Origin: Pannonibacter sp. SL95
GTDB lineage: Bacteria > Pseudomonadota > Alphaproteobacteria > Rhizobiales > Stappiaceae
Direction of reading: 5' to 3'
Assembly (NCBI RefSeq): GCF_026672425.1
Contig: NZ_JAPPRC010000006.1
Location: forward strand, 1,302,001 to 1,366,000
DNA: 64,000 bases
Positions 54,514 to 63,882 of the stretch are shown here, one piece after another. Below the pieces are notes generated by a model. The model was not told the origin of the DNA, did not search any database, and saw only the letters and a list, made by a program, of their open reading frames with translations. A program made the translations under genes and the position numbers. Every line of letters starts with the position of its first letter. Positions within the stretch are counted from its first letter, which is position 1.

Positions 54514-55431
54514 TTAATTGTCGGCAAACTCGGTCAGGAACTCAGCGATCCGGGTCTGGCTCGCCTGATCCCAGAGCAGCGGTGCGTGGCCTTCGCCGTC
54601 GATGATCATTGTCTGCAGCTGCGGATGGCGTGCCGCCATTTGCGTCAAGGTATCCTGAGACAGAAGGTCCGAGCGCGAGCCGCGCAGGACAAGCACCGGG
54701 CGATCGGTGAGGCCCTCGAACAGTGGCCATTGATCCGGCCAGGGTGTCGCGTCATCGAGTGCGGAAAGGGTCAGGGCGAGGGCTGGGTCATAGTCCAGCA
54801 CCACGCCTGCTGCGTCAGGCCGTGCCATTTGCCTGGCGAGCTTTGTCCAACCCTCAGCATCAAGCAACGGAAACTGGTCCTGCGACTGATTGCGTAGCCG
54901 GATCGCCAGTTCCTCATAGGACCCATGGCGCATTCCTTTGCCAAGTGTGGCAGCGATGCGCAGGATCGACTTCAGCTCGATCCGCGGACCGACATCGTTC
55001 AGGATGACAGCGCTCATCCGGTGTTTGCCAAACCGATGTGCCATCGCCATGGCATGAAGGCCGCCGCGTGAGGTCCCGAGCACGGCGAAGCGCTCGAGCT
55101 GAAGCACCTCCAGCCCTGCGTCAATGTCATGCGCCTCGACTGGGATTGCGTAATTGTGCCAGTCCGGATCATGGGCGCTGTCGCCGCGGCCACGATAGTC
55201 GATGGCGACAACCTTGCGTCCCATGGCCACCAGGGCATCTGCAATGTCGCTGAAGTCGCGCCAGTTGCGACTGAGACCGGGAAGGCAGACAAGCGGCAAT
55301 GCGCCATTGGCGCGCACTTCGGGGTTCCAGACCCGTGCGGCCAAGGCCAGGCCATCGGGGGCCGTAAAGCGTATCAGCTCTGGTTGGACAGAGGTCTGGC
55401 TTATGTCCTCCTGCAGCAATGTATCCGCCAT
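54514..55431 (-). CDS. Alpha/beta hydrolase
   Basis: 305 residues. VCLPGLSRNWRDF at about residue 50 forms the oxyanion region, nucleophile elbow GTSRGGLHAMAMAH with Ser in G-T-S-R-G, acid in PVLVLRGSRSDLL, and histidine in DGEGHAPLLWD. No signal peptide. Resembles the dienelactone/epoxide-hydrolase-like group with short lid (SRGG type); the substrate is unknown. Converges with porin 2 and is divergent from dapA across 246 bp, which contain no other gene. Confidence 0.85.
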   Translation of the reverse strand: MADTLLQEDISQTSVQPELIRFTAPDGLALAARVWNPEVRANGALPLVCLPGLSRNWRDFSDIADALVAMGRKVVAIDYRGRGDSAHDPDWHNYAIPVEAHDIDAGLEVLQLERFAVLGTSRGGLHAMAMAHRFGKHRMSAVILNDVGPRIELKSILRIAATLGKGMRHGSYEELAIRLRNQSQDQFPLLDAEGWTKLARQMARPDAAGVVLDYDPALALTLSALDDATPWPDQWPLFEGLTDRPVLVLRGSRSDLLSQDTLTQMAARHPQLQTMIIDGEGHAPLLWDQASQTRIAEFLTEFADN

Positions 55432-55677
55432 GCCAGCCCTCCCAGCGCCGGTCTGCCGTCGTGTGGCGCAAACTTATCAGCTTGGGCGCGCAGCGCTATA
55501 CAGGGAACTGCGCAAGTCCCGGTTTCGCCGCGATTTTCCTGAAAACTGCACTTGGCGAATCCTACTGCATATTTGACGCTACGCCCGCCTAAACCGTTGC
55601 CCGATGCCGGTCAGCCAAGTATTGTGCGCCGTCTCAGGGCATGGTTGCCCTGTGTTAAGTCCAAGAGGAAACCTGAA

Positions 55678-56556
55678 ATGTTCAAGGGATCGATTCCAGC
55701 GCTGATCACTCCGTTCCGGAATGGCGCGGTGGAAGAGAAACGCTTTCAGGACTTTGTGGACTGGCAGATCAAAGAAGGCAGTTCGGGTCTCGTGCCGGTT
55801 GGCACGACCGGCGAAAGCCCGACGTTGACCCATGCCGAGCACAAGCGCGTCGTCGAGCTGTGCGTTGAGGCAGCCGCTGGCCGTGTGCCGGTGATGGCCG
55901 GGGCAGGGTCCAACAATACCGCCGAGGCGATTGATCTTGCCCGCCACGCCGAGCAGGCGGGTGCGGATGCACTGCTGATCGTGACGCCCTACTACAACAA
56001 GCCGAACCAGGCGGGCCTCAAGGCACATTACCGCGCCATTGACGCAGCCGTCGGCATCCCGATCTACATCTACAACATCCCCGGCCGGTCGGTGATCGAC
56101 ATGACGCCGGAGACCATGGCAGAGCTGTTCAAGACATGCCGCAACATCAAGGGCGTCAAGGACGCAACCGCCAATATGGCGCGTGCGACCCTGCAGCGTC
56201 ATGCCTGCGGCCCGGACTTTGTCCAGCTGTCGGGTGAGGACATCACCGCGCTCGGCTTCAACGCCCATGGTGGCACAGGCTGTATCTCGGTGACTGCCAA
56301 TGTGGCTCCGCGCCTGTGCGCCGAGTTCCAGGCAGCCACGCTGGCCGGCGATTATGCCAAGGCCCTGGCGATCCAGGACAAGCTTGGCCCGCTGCATCAT
56401 GCGCTGTTCATCGAGCCCAATCCGACGGGTGTGAAATACGCACTGTCACTGCTGGGCAAGATCGAGAACGAAGTGCGCCAGCCGCTCGTCAACATCGCTC
56501 CGGAAACCGAGGTTCAGGTTCGCGCCGCCATGGTTCATGCGGGGCTGATCAACTAA
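55678..56556 (+). CDS. dapA: 4-Hydroxy-tetrahydrodipicolinate synthase
   Basis: 292 residues from the ATG at 55678 (AAGAGGAAACC upstream), exactly the E. coli DapA length; the frame is open from 55552. [14 protein letters not shown]-terminus, GTTGESPTL at 42-50, [11 protein letters not shown] with the catalytic tyrosine near 133, and Schiff-base lysine in [10 protein letters not shown] near 161. Condenses pyruvate with aspartate semialdehyde in lysine and cell-wall synthesis. Contrast with the atypical paralogue at 27948. 57 bp before smpB, with which it is often linked in alphaproteobacteria. Confidence 0.95.
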   Translation: MFKGSIPALITPFRNGAVEEKRFQDFVDWQIKEGSSGLVPVGTTGESPTLTHAEHKRVVELCVEAAAGRVPVMAGAGSNNTAEAIDLARHAEQAGADALLIVTPYYNKPNQAGLKAHYRAIDAAVGIPIYIYNIPGRSVIDMTPETMAELFKTCRNIKGVKDATANMARATLQRHACGPDFVQLSGEDITALGFNAHGGTGCISVTANVAPRLCAEFQAATLAGDYAKALAIQDKLGPLHHALFIEPNPTGVKYALSLLGKIENEVRQPLVNIAPETEVQVRAAMVHAGLIN

Positions 56557-56570
56557 ACTCACGCAAAGGC

Positions 56571-56595
56571 CGGCAGGACGATTTCCGTCCTGCCG
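56571..56595 (+). other. Hairpin between dapA and smpB
   Basis: CGGCAGGACG and CGTCCTGCCG pair over 10 bp around a 5-nt loop, without a T tail. Possibly a processing or partial termination point in a dapA-smpB transcript. Confidence 0.5.
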
Positions 56596-56613
56596 CAGCC
56601 AGGAACACCAGTC

Positions 56614-57087
56614 ATGGCCCCGAAGTCTGGCGGATCGGACCGCACCATCGTCGCCGACAACCGCAAGGCACGCTTCAACTACGAGATCGAGTCCGTCTAT
56701 GAAGTCGGCATCGAGCTGCGTGGCACGGAAGTGAAGTCACTGCGGACCGGCAGAGCCAACATTCAGGAATCCTACGCCGCTGAAAAGAACGGCGAGATCT
56801 GGCTGTATAACTCCTACTTGCCGGAATATCTGCAGGCCAACCGGTTCAACCATGAGCCGCGCCGGCCGCGCCGTCTGCTGTTGCACAAGCGGGAAATTGC
56901 CAAGCTGGCCGCCGCCGTTGCCAAGGATGGCAAGACGCTGGTGCCGTTGAAAGTCTATTTCAACGAGCAGGGCCGGGCCAAGATGGAGCTTGCCCTGGCG
57001 CGCGGCAAGAAGCTGCATGACAAGCGCGAGACCGAAAAGGCCCGCGACTGGGCCCGCGAGAAGGGCCGTCTGCTCAAGACAGGCTGA
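56614..57087 (+). CDS. smpB: SsrA-binding protein
   Basis: 157 residues, normal length. [43 protein letters not shown] is the SmpB beta-barrel start, and the C-terminal basic tail ([27 protein letters not shown]) enters the ribosomal decoding centre. Binds tmRNA and rescues stalled ribosomes. The tmRNA gene itself is not in this window. Confidence 0.96.
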   Translation: MAPKSGGSDRTIVADNRKARFNYEIESVYEVGIELRGTEVKSLRTGRANIQESYAAEKNGEIWLYNSYLPEYLQANRFNHEPRRPRRLLLHKREIAKLAAAVAKDGKTLVPLKVYFNEQGRAKMELALARGKKLHDKRETEKARDWAREKGRLLKTG

Positions 57088-57115
57088 GGCCGATGACAAG
57101 CCTCGACCCCACTCA

Positions 57116-57244
57116 CGTCATCCCGGCCAAGCGAAGTGCAGAGCCGGGACCGGAGAGTAGAGCTATTGAAGTTTTAATGAATTACATCCGGTAACGCCTT
57201 GGCTCTCCGGTCCCGGATCTTCGCTTCGCTTGTCTGGGATGACG
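57116..57244. repeat. Imperfect long inverted repeat element
   Basis: Arms of 42 bp at 57116-57157 and 57203-57244 (CGTCATCCC start, GGGACCGGAGAG inner end) match at 37 of 42 positions and face each other across 45 bp of AT-rich sequence. The region lies between the convergent smpB and parC. Looks like a small dispersed palindromic element of alphaproteobacteria or a bidirectional terminator; no transposase. Confidence 0.8.
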
Positions 57245-57287
57245 ACCGACGGTTCGTCGCCGGCTACAGGCCGGCTGTCTTGCAACC

Positions 57288-57340
57288 TGTGCATCGCTTG
57301 TGCGCAAGCTGTGCGCAGCCTGTGGACAGCTGTGTGCAAC
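57288..57340. repeat. Five tandem TGTG units spaced 10-11 bp
   Basis: TGTGCATCGCT, TGTGCGCAAGC, TGTGCGCAGCC, TGTGGACAGC and TGTGTGCAAC follow each other without gaps, and a single TGTGGACAG recurs at 57388. The step equals a helical turn, so all units face one side of the DNA. TGTGGACAG is near the complement of a DnaA box. Confidence 0.6.
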
Positions 57341-57409
57341 GGCTGAAAATACCGTTCTAATTCAATCAGCTACAAAGTGCGGCACCCTGTGGACAGTTCC
57401 AGGGCTCGT

Positions 57410-59659
57410 TTAGAGCCCCGGAACGCCGAACTTGTTGTTGCGCGGGAAGCCGGTGGGCGGCAGGCGTCCGGCCTGGCCCCTGTCACCACGCCAGTCGGCC
57501 AGTTCGTCGAGCGACCGTGTGTAGCTGCGCCCGGAGCTGTCGATCCAGGTCAGACCTGTGGCACCGGCAAAGACGACGGCATCGGCGACACGTCCGTCGC
57601 GATAGCGCTGCAGGCGCACACCGCGTCCGCGTGACATTTCCGGAACCTGCGCCAGCGGGAAGATGACCAGCTTGCGGTTCTGACCGATGACTGCGACTTG
57701 ATCGCCTTCGACGGGAATACAGAGCACGGCTTCGTTCGGCACGGTGACATTGAGCACCTGCTTGCCCTTGCGCGTATTGGCAACGACATCCGCTTCCGGC
57801 ACGACAAAGCCGCGTGCCTCATCACTGATGAGCAGCAGCTTCCGGTCCGGCTTGTGCATGAAGGCGCAGACGATGTCCTGGCCTTCCTCCATGTCGACCA
57901 TCAACCGGATCGGCTCGCCATGTCCGCGCCCGCCGGGCAGGTTGGCGGCGGACAGGGTGAAGAACTTGCCAGCCGTGGTCAGCAGAAGGATCTTGTCTGT
58001 GGTCTCGCCGGGGAATGCGATCTTCAGCTTGTCGCCCTGCTTGAAGGTCAGGGTCGAAAGGTCTTGCTGATGCCCCTTGAGGGCGCGAATCCAGCCCTTT
58101 TCCGAGATGATGACGGTGATCGGTTCCTTCTCGATCATCGCCTGCTGGATGTCACCAAGCGCATGTTCCGGTGCCTCGGCAACGTCCGTACGACGCTTGC
58201 CGAGCGGCGTTTCCGGGCCGTAGGCCTTTGCAATCTCGGCGGTTTCCTTCGAAAGCCGGGCCCACTGCCGTGCTTCCGAGCCGATCAGCTCCTTGAGGTC
58301 ATCGCGTTCACCGGAGAGCTTTTCGTGTTCCTTGCGGATCTCGAATTCTTCCAGCTTGCGCAGCGAGCGCAGGCGCATGTTGAGGATGGCTTCGGCCTGA
58401 ACGTCGGTCAGGCTGAACACCCGCATCAACTCGGCCTTTGGCTCATCCTCCTCACGGATGATCCGGATCACCTCATCCAGGTTGAGATAGGCGACCAGAT
58501 AGCCTTCCAGCACCTCGAGCCGGTGCTCGATCTGGGTCAGCCGGTGTTGCGACCGGCGCAGCAGTACCTCGCGGCGGTGGTCAAGCCATTCGCGCAGGAC
58601 CTGCTTCAGCCCCATCACCATCGGCACCTTGCCGAGGGACAAGACGTTCATGTTCAACGGAAATCTGGTCTCAAGCTCGCTCAGCTTGAACAGCGATTCC
58701 ATCATCAAGGCCGGGTCGACATTGCGCGACCGCGGTACCAGCACGACGCGGACGTCTTCAGCCGACTCATCGCGCACGTCATCAAGCAGCGGCAGCTTCT
58801 TGGCTGTCAGCAGCTCGGCGATCTTCTCGATCAGGCGCGACTTCTGCACCTGGTAGGGGATCTCGGTGATCACGACCACCCATTGGCCGCGGCCGAGATC
58901 CTCGACGGACCAGCGCGCGCGGACGCGGAAGCTGCCGCGGCCGGTCTCATAGGCCTCTAAAAGACCCTTCGGGTCCTCGACCAGAATGCCACCGGTCGGG
59001 AAGTCCGGCCCCTTGAGATAGGCAAGCAGGTCCCGCGTCTCGGCGTCTGGATGCTTGATCAGGTGCTGGGCGGCAAGGCACAGCTCATGCGCATTGTGCG
59101 GCGGGATCGAGGTCGCCATGCCGACGGCAATGCCGGATGACCCGTTGGCCAGCAGGTTCGGGAACCCGCCCGGCAGCACGATCGGCTCGCGCTCCTCGCC
59201 GTCGTAAGTCTCTCGAAAATCAACTGAATCCTCGTCCAACCCATCGAGCAGACGCTTGGCCGTATCGGTCAGGCGGGCTTCGGTGTATCGCATCGCGGCG
59301 GCGTTATCGCCGTCGATGTTGCCGAAGTTGCCCTGGCCGTCGACCAGCGGATAGCGCTGCGCAAAGTCCTGGGCGAGGCGGACGAGGGCGTCATAGACCG
59401 CTTGGTCGCCATGCGGATGGTACTTACCGATCACGTCACCGACGACACGGGCGCACTTCTTGAACCCCGCGCCCGGATCCAGCTTGAGCAGCCGCATGGC
59501 ATAGAGCAACCGGCGATGCACCGGCTTCAGACCATCGCGCACATCGGGCAGGGCCCGGTGCATGATGGTCGAGAGGGCGTAGGCGAGGTAGCGTTCCTCG
59601 AGTGCGTCACGCAGGTTGACGCCTTCGATGCCGCTCGGCGGAGTGAGGTCTTTTCCCAT
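57410..59659 (-). CDS. parC: DNA topoisomerase IV subunit A
   Basis: 749 residues, normal for alphaproteobacterial Par[32 protein letters not shown] start, active-site tyrosine in [11 protein letters not shown] (about 124). The quinolone-determining stretch is [17 protein letters not shown]: Gln instead of E. coli Ser80, and Asp at the Glu84 position, which are usual in alphaproteobacteria. C-terminal beta-pinwheel blades from about 500 ([22 protein letters not shown]). Decatenates sister chromosomes with ParE, which is not here. End of the leftward housekeeping cluster. Confidence 0.95.
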   Translation of the reverse strand: MGKDLTPPSGIEGVNLRDALEERYLAYALSTIMHRALPDVRDGLKPVHRRLLYAMRLLKLDPGAGFKKCARVVGDVIGKYHPHGDQAVYDALVRLAQDFAQRYPLVDGQGNFGNIDGDNAAAMRYTEARLTDTAKRLLDGLDEDSVDFRETYDGEEREPIVLPGGFPNLLANGSSGIAVGMATSIPPHNAHELCLAAQHLIKHPDAETRDLLAYLKGPDFPTGGILVEDPKGLLEAYETGRGSFRVRARWSVEDLGRGQWVVVITEIPYQVQKSRLIEKIAELLTAKKLPLLDDVRDESAEDVRVVLVPRSRNVDPALMMESLFKLSELETRFPLNMNVLSLGKVPMVMGLKQVLREWLDHRREVLLRRSQHRLTQIEHRLEVLEGYLVAYLNLDEVIRIIREEDEPKAELMRVFSLTDVQAEAILNMRLRSLRKLEEFEIRKEHEKLSGERDDLKELIGSEARQWARLSKETAEIAKAYGPETPLGKRRTDVAEAPEHALGDIQQAMIEKEPITVIISEKGWIRALKGHQQDLSTLTFKQGDKLKIAFPGETTDKILLLTTAGKFFTLSAANLPGGRGHGEPIRLMVDMEEGQDIVCAFMHKPDRKLLLISDEARGFVVPEADVVANTRKGKQVLNVTVPNEAVLCIPVEGDQVAVIGQNRKLVIFPLAQVPEMSRGRGVRLQRYRDGRVADAVVFAGATGLTWIDSSGRSYTRSLDELADWRGDRGQAGRLPPTGFPRNNKFGVPGL

Positions 59660-59749
59660 GCTGCATGCTTAGCCCGAAGGGGCGGGGGAGACAATTTACA
59701 TGGGGCGAGAAAGGCGCGGAATCCGGCGGTTTTTCCCCGCCTTTGCACG

Positions 59750-60529
59750 TCAGGCGAGGGGATCGGGCATGCCGGAGAGGCCGGCCGCGGCGAAGGCCTT
59801 CTCCAGGGCGGAGGTCAGTCCGTCGCGGGTCTGCGCCAGCGAGACGCCGCGCGGAGAAAACACGTCCCTTTCGAGAAAAAAGCTGGTCAGTTTCAGACCA
59901 TTTGCGACATCGCGGAAATTGATCTCGGTTCCCGGCTGCCGTTCCCCGGAAACGAGGAAGGACGGCAGGGGCAGGAGCCGGTCGCGGTAGGGGGCACCCG
60001 CATCACGGCAGACGGCGCGGCCGGATCTGGGCGACACATAGGCCAGATCCCAGTTCTGCCCCGTCGAGGCACAGCGGGAGAGGTCGAGGCCGAAGCCGAG
60101 CTCGGCGAGGAGTTCCAGTTCGAAGCGGACGAGGAGCGGTCCGGCGATCAGTGGCTCCCCCAGATGGTCAAGGACCAGGGTGAGGGCTTCGTGGACGCCG
60201 GGATGGGCAACCCGTTCGGGCATCAGGCGCGTGAGGCCGGCCAGGTGCTGCAGGCCGTAGAGGCCCAGCGGGTCGGTCAGGAGCAGGCCGGCACGGAGCG
60301 ACAGCGGGTCAACGCTAAAGCTGCCGAGCTGCTCGGCAAGGCGGGCGCGCCAGGTGACTTGGAGGGAGTTGCCGGGCTGGAGCAGGGGAGCAAGCCGGCG
60401 GGAGCGGCCGCCGCGCACCAGACCGAGATGACGGCCATGCTGGCGCGTCATCACTTCGATCACCGCGCTGGTCTCGCCCTGCGCCCGGCTCGACAGGAGC
60501 ACACCTTCGTCCGTCCACTCCAGTCCCAC
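59750..60529 (-). CDS. recO: DNA repair protein RecO
   Basis: 259 residues from a GTG start with GGAGGTCAC in front. N-terminal OB fold (MEWTDEGVLL type: GLEWTDEGVLLSSRAQGETSAVIEVMTRQHGRHLGLVRGG). Helical C-terminal part begins near 85; the zinc-type cysteines present in some RecO are reduced to Cys residues in LSRCASTG and AVCRDAG. Loads RecA with RecR at gaps. Lies between era and parC, as in many Rhizobiales. Confidence 0.93.
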   Translation of the reverse strand: MGLEWTDEGVLLSSRAQGETSAVIEVMTRQHGRHLGLVRGGRSRRLAPLLQPGNSLQVTWRARLAEQLGSFSVDPLSLRAGLLLTDPLGLYGLQHLAGLTRLMPERVAHPGVHEALTLVLDHLGEPLIAGPLLVRFELELLAELGFGLDLSRCASTGQNWDLAYVSPRSGRAVCRDAGAPYRDRLLPLPSFLVSGERQPGTEINFRDVANGLKLTSFFLERDVFSPRGVSLAQTRDGLTSALEKAFAAAGLSGMPDPLA

Positions 60530-60562
60530 GTGACCTCCGGGATAAGTCGGGTCCCCCGAGGA

Positions 60563-61570
60563 TCAGCGGGGGAACTCGAGGCCCATTTCGCGGTAGCGCT
60601 CCGGGTCATCCGACCAGTTCTCGCGCACCTTGACGAACAGGAACAGATGCACCGGCCGCTCGACGATTTCGGTCAGCTCGGTCCGGGCAGCCTGGGAGAT
60701 GACCTTGATGGTCTGCCCCTTCTTGCCCAGTACGATGGCCTTCTGGCTGTCGCGTTCGACGTAGATCGTCTGCTCGAGACGCACGGAGCCATCCTTGCGC
60801 TCTTCCCAGAGTTCGGTCTCGACGGTCGAAACGTAGGGGATTTCTTCGTGCAGCCGCTCGAACAACTTCTCGCGGGTGATCTCGGCCGCCAGCATGCGCA
60901 TCGGCGCGTCGGACACCTGATCTTCCGGGTAGAGCCAGGGGCCGGGCCGCACCTTCTCGGCAAAATAGGACAGGATGTCGGGAACGCCGTCGCCGCTGAG
61001 CGCCGAGACCATGAAGGTCTTCTCGAAGGTCACCTTCTCGTTGGCGGTCACCGCGAGCTTGAGCAGCTTTTCCCGGTTGGCGACGTCGGTCTTGTTGAGG
61101 ATCAGCACCTTGGTGCCGTGTTCCTTGGCAAGGCGATCCAGGATCGTCTCGACTTCCTCGGTCAGCCCCTTGCGCGCATCGATGAGCAGGGCGGTGACGT
61201 CCGCATCACGCGAGCCGCCCCAGGCCGTGTCGACCATGGCCCGGTCAAGACGGCGCTTCGGCTTGAAGATGCCGGGCGTGTCGACAAAGATGATCTGTGC
61301 CTCGCCATGCATGGCGATCCCGCGCACCAGGGCCCGGGTGGTCTGCACCTTGTGCGTGACAATCGACACCTTGGTGCCGACGAGCTGGTTGATGAGGGTC
61401 GACTTGCCGGCATTCGGCGCACCGATCAGCGCGACGAAGCCCGCGCGCGTGGTGGTTGGCGTCAGCGCTGCCGGGTCGTGCGCACCCGGGGTGTCGGCAT
61501 CCATCTGGTCCGGCTCGTCATTCTCGATGTCGTTCAATACGTTGGTCCTGTCTATGGACGTTGCCTGCAC
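60563..61570 (-). CDS. era: GTPase Era
   Basis: 335 residues from a GTG with AGGGGTGACCT in front. Residues 1-40 are an acidic N-terminal extension not seen in E. coli Era (301 residues). G1 GAPNAGKST, G3 FVDTPG, G4 LNKTD; C-terminal KH domain with the GKKGQTIKVISQAARTEL motif that binds the 3' end of 16S rRNA. Acts in 30S maturation. An internal ATG at 61507 is the alternative start. Confidence 0.95.
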   Translation of the reverse strand: MQATSIDRTNVLNDIENDEPDQMDADTPGAHDPAALTPTTTRAGFVALIGAPNAGKSTLINQLVGTKVSIVTHKVQTTRALVRGIAMHGEAQIIFVDTPGIFKPKRRLDRAMVDTAWGGSRDADVTALLIDARKGLTEEVETILDRLAKEHGTKVLILNKTDVANREKLLKLAVTANEKVTFEKTFMVSALSGDGVPDILSYFAEKVRPGPWLYPEDQVSDAPMRMLAAEITREKLFERLHEEIPYVSTVETELWEERKDGSVRLEQTIYVERDSQKAIVLGKKGQTIKVISQAARTELTEIVERPVHLFLFVKVRENWSDDPERYREMGLEFPR

Positions 61571-61622
61571 AGGTCACCCCTGTGCGGAAATCTGTCTGTC
61601 CGGGGCGCCGGGGATCCGGCCG

Positions 61623-62330
61623 TCAGTCGTTCCAGACGCCTTCGCGGCGAAGCATGGCTTCGGCGGCCGCCTGTTCGGCAATCCGCTTGGAGCTGCCGCG
61701 CCCCTCGGCCGGGGCATGCCGCTCGACCATCACCGCGACGATGAACACCGGCGCATGGTCCGGGCCACTGCGATCAACCACGGAATAGGTCGGCGCGGGC
61801 AGGGTGCGGGCCTGGGCCCATTCCTGCAGCGTTGTCTTGGCATCACGCAACGGACCGGAGAAGGTCAGCATACGCGGTTCCCACTGCCGGCGCACGAAAT
61901 CTTCTGCGGTCGCCATGCCGGCGTCGAGATAGATCGCCGCGATGACAGCCTCGCAGATGTCGGCCAGAAGCGCGGTCTTCTGCCGCCCGCCCGTCTGGGC
62001 CTCACTCTGGCTGATGCGCATGGCATCGCCGAGCTTCAGGTCCTGGGCGATCTCGGCGCAGGTCTCGCGCTTGACCATGTGGTTGAGCCGCCGCGCCAGT
62101 TCGCCCTCATCGGCGCGCGGAAAATGCCGGTGCAGCATGGTGGCGACCGCAAGGCCGAGCACCCGGTCGCCCAGGAACTCCAGGCGCTGATAGCTGCCGC
62201 CGGCTTGCGGCGAGGCGAGCGCACTGGCATGCGTCAGGGCCTGCTCAAGCAGGCCGATATCGCGGAAGCGATGGCCGATCCGGTCCTCGACGCGGGAGAG
62301 CGGATCGCCGATGGTCAGGCGTGAACTCAT
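61623..62330 (-). CDS. rnc: Ribonuclease III
   Basis: 235 residues. RNase III catalytic signature QRLEFLGDRVLGLAVATML with the acidic residues; second acidic cluster LLADICEAVIAAIYLDAG. C-terminal double-stranded-RNA-binding domain (APTYSVVDRSGPDHAPVF, GRGSSKRIAEQAAAEAML). Processes rRNA and structured mRNA. 52 bp from era and 12 bp after lepB, part of the same unit. Confidence 0.95.
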   Translation of the reverse strand: MSSRLTIGDPLSRVEDRIGHRFRDIGLLEQALTHASALASPQAGGSYQRLEFLGDRVLGLAVATMLHRHFPRADEGELARRLNHMVKRETCAEIAQDLKLGDAMRISQSEAQTGGRQKTALLADICEAVIAAIYLDAGMATAEDFVRRQWEPRMLTFSGPLRDAKTTLQEWAQARTLPAPTYSVVDRSGPDHAPVFIVAVMVERHAPAEGRGSSKRIAEQAAAEAMLRREGVWND

Positions 62331-62342
62331 GGTGCTGCCGGG

Positions 62343-63095
62343 TCAGAGCGGGGTGAACATGCGATCCCAGCGCACGGTCCAGGGCCATTGCCAGAACATC
62401 CAGGCGGGCTGACCATCGGAGACGGAGAAGAAGATCACTTCCGCCCGGCCAACCAGGTTTTCGAACGGAACATAGCCGACGCTCGACTCGACACGGCTGT
62501 CGGAGGAGTTGTCGCGGTTGTCGCCCATCATGAAGTAGTGGCCGGCGGGAACCTTGAACACCTTGGTGTTGTCGCCAAAGCCGCGGGCGTTGAGGTCGAG
62601 CGTGTCGTAGCTGACGCCGTTCGGCAGGGTTTCGCGGAAGCGGGCGACCGGCTGGCTGACGCCAAAGGAATCCTTCTCGACAAAGTCGGAGATCCGCTCG
62701 CGCTTGACCGGCGTGCCGTTGATGTGCAGGGCGCCATCGATCATCTGGATCTCGTCGCCCGGAAGGCCGATCACGCGCTTGATATAGTCGGTGGAATTGT
62801 CGCTTGGCAGCTTGAAGACGACAACATCGCCGCGCTCAGGTTCCGCGCTCCAGATCCGGCCCGAGAACGGCGCAAGACCAAAGGGGAACGAATAGCGCGA
62901 ATAGCCGTAGCTGTACTTGGAGACGAAAAGATAATCGCCAATCAGCAGCGTGTTCATCATCGACCCCGACGGGATGTTGAACGGCTGGAACAGGAGCGTG
63001 CGCACCACCAGCGCCAGCAACAGCGCCTGCACGATCACCTTGACGGTCTCACCGAGACCGCCCTCCTGGGCCTTCTTGTTGTCGGTCACGCTCAT
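62343..63095 (-). CDS. lepB: Signal peptidase I
   Basis: 250 residues from the ATG at 63095, which has GAAGG at good distance (an in-frame ATG at 63107 has none). One N-terminal membrane helix (VKVIVQALLLALVVRTLLF), then nucleophile Ser in FNIPSGSMMNTLL and general-base Lys in DYIKRVIGLPGD; GDNRDNSSDSR is box E. Cleaves Sec and Tat signal peptides in the inner membrane. Confidence 0.95.
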   Translation of the reverse strand: MSVTDNKKAQEGGLGETVKVIVQALLLALVVRTLLFQPFNIPSGSMMNTLLIGDYLFVSKYSYGYSRYSFPFGLAPFSGRIWSAEPERGDVVVFKLPSDNSTDYIKRVIGLPGDEIQMIDGALHINGTPVKRERISDFVEKDSFGVSQPVARFRETLPNGVSYDTLDLNARGFGDNTKVFKVPAGHYFMMGDNRDNSSDSRVESSVGYVPFENLVGRAEVIFFSVSDGQPAWMFWQWPWTVRWDRMFTPL

Positions 63096-63233
63096 CGGAT
63101 CCTTCATCCTTCACTTCGCCGCCGCAGGCGAAATCTCGCGACTTGTACCGGTTCAAGGCTGCACTGGCAACGGACGACAGGATTACAGCTTCGCAATGTT
63201 GGGTGGGGGAGGCCGTCGCCACTTGCATCTCCG

Positions 63234-63337
63234 GGTCATCCCCGCCTTGTGCGGGGATCCAGCTGGTCCGATGCAGACCCGCCAGGCCTTGCGCCCTTTC
63301 GACGCCGCTTGGATCCCCGCACAAGGCGGGGATGACC
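63234..63337. repeat. Perfect 28-bp inverted repeat element
   Basis: Arms at 63234-63261 and 63310-63337 are exact reverse complements (GGTCATCCCCGCCTTGTG... and its mirror) with a 48-bp centre. Each arm is itself a small hairpin (ATCCCCGC/GCGGGGAT). Lies in the 315-bp gap between lepB and acpS, in which no gene is seen. The GTCATCCCCGC word is common in dispersed palindromes of alphaproteobacteria. Confidence 0.85.
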
Positions 63338-63410
63338 GCGGTGCGAGAATGCCTCGCCAAGCGTATCAATGGCATAGGCCTGCTCAGAAGAATGAGCGCT
63401 GCCCCGATCC

Positions 63411-63860
63411 TCACGCCTCGCTCGGATCGTCCTTCAGGGGCGGGGAGGGGGGCTCGGGCCAGTCGGAGGGCCAGGCGGAAATGACGACGAAGGCCTGGGC
63501 AAGGGGATAGTCGTCGGTGATGGTGAGATCGATGCGGGGCCGGAAGCCCTCGGGCGTCAAGGCGGCGAGGCGTTCAGCGGCGCTGCCGGTCAGCTGCAGC
63601 GTGGGGCGGCCGGAGGGCAGGTTGACGACGCCCATCTCGCGCCAGGCAACGCCCATGCGGATGCCGGTGCCGAGCGCCTTGGAACAGGCTTCCTTCGCCG
63701 CAAAGCGTTTGGCGTAGGAGGCAGCCCGTTCGGCCCGGCGATCGGATTTTGCCCGTTCGATCTCGGTGAAGACCCGCGCGGCAAAGCGCTCGCCGAACCG
63801 TTCCAGCGTCTGCTCGATGCGGCGGATGTCGCAAAGATCGCTGCCGATGCCGAGGATCAT
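63411..63860 (-). CDS. acpS: Holo-acyl-carrier-protein synthase
   Basis: 149 residues. Metal-binding [13 protein letters not shown] (Asp8) and [14 protein letters not shown] (Glu near 57) are the AcpS signatures. Transfers phosphopantetheine from CoA to ACP. The C-terminus is about 20 residues longer than usual, Pro-rich ([13 protein letters not shown]). Read leftward like lepB but separated from it by a 315-bp spacer with a palindromic element. Confidence 0.95.
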   Translation of the reverse strand: MILGIGSDLCDIRRIEQTLERFGERFAARVFTEIERAKSDRRAERAASYAKRFAAKEACSKALGTGIRMGVAWREMGVVNLPSGRPTLQLTGSAAERLAALTPEGFRPRIDLTITDDYPLAQAFVVISAWPSDWPEPPSPPLKDDPSEA

Positions 63861-63882
63861 GACGAAGGGGCCTTTCGCAGGG

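Noticed and set aside
57288-57396. Replication origin at the TGTG array
   Set aside because: No consensus DnaA boxes, no AT-rich unwinding region beside it, and no dnaA, hemE or parAB genes in the window; kept only as an unexplained repeat.
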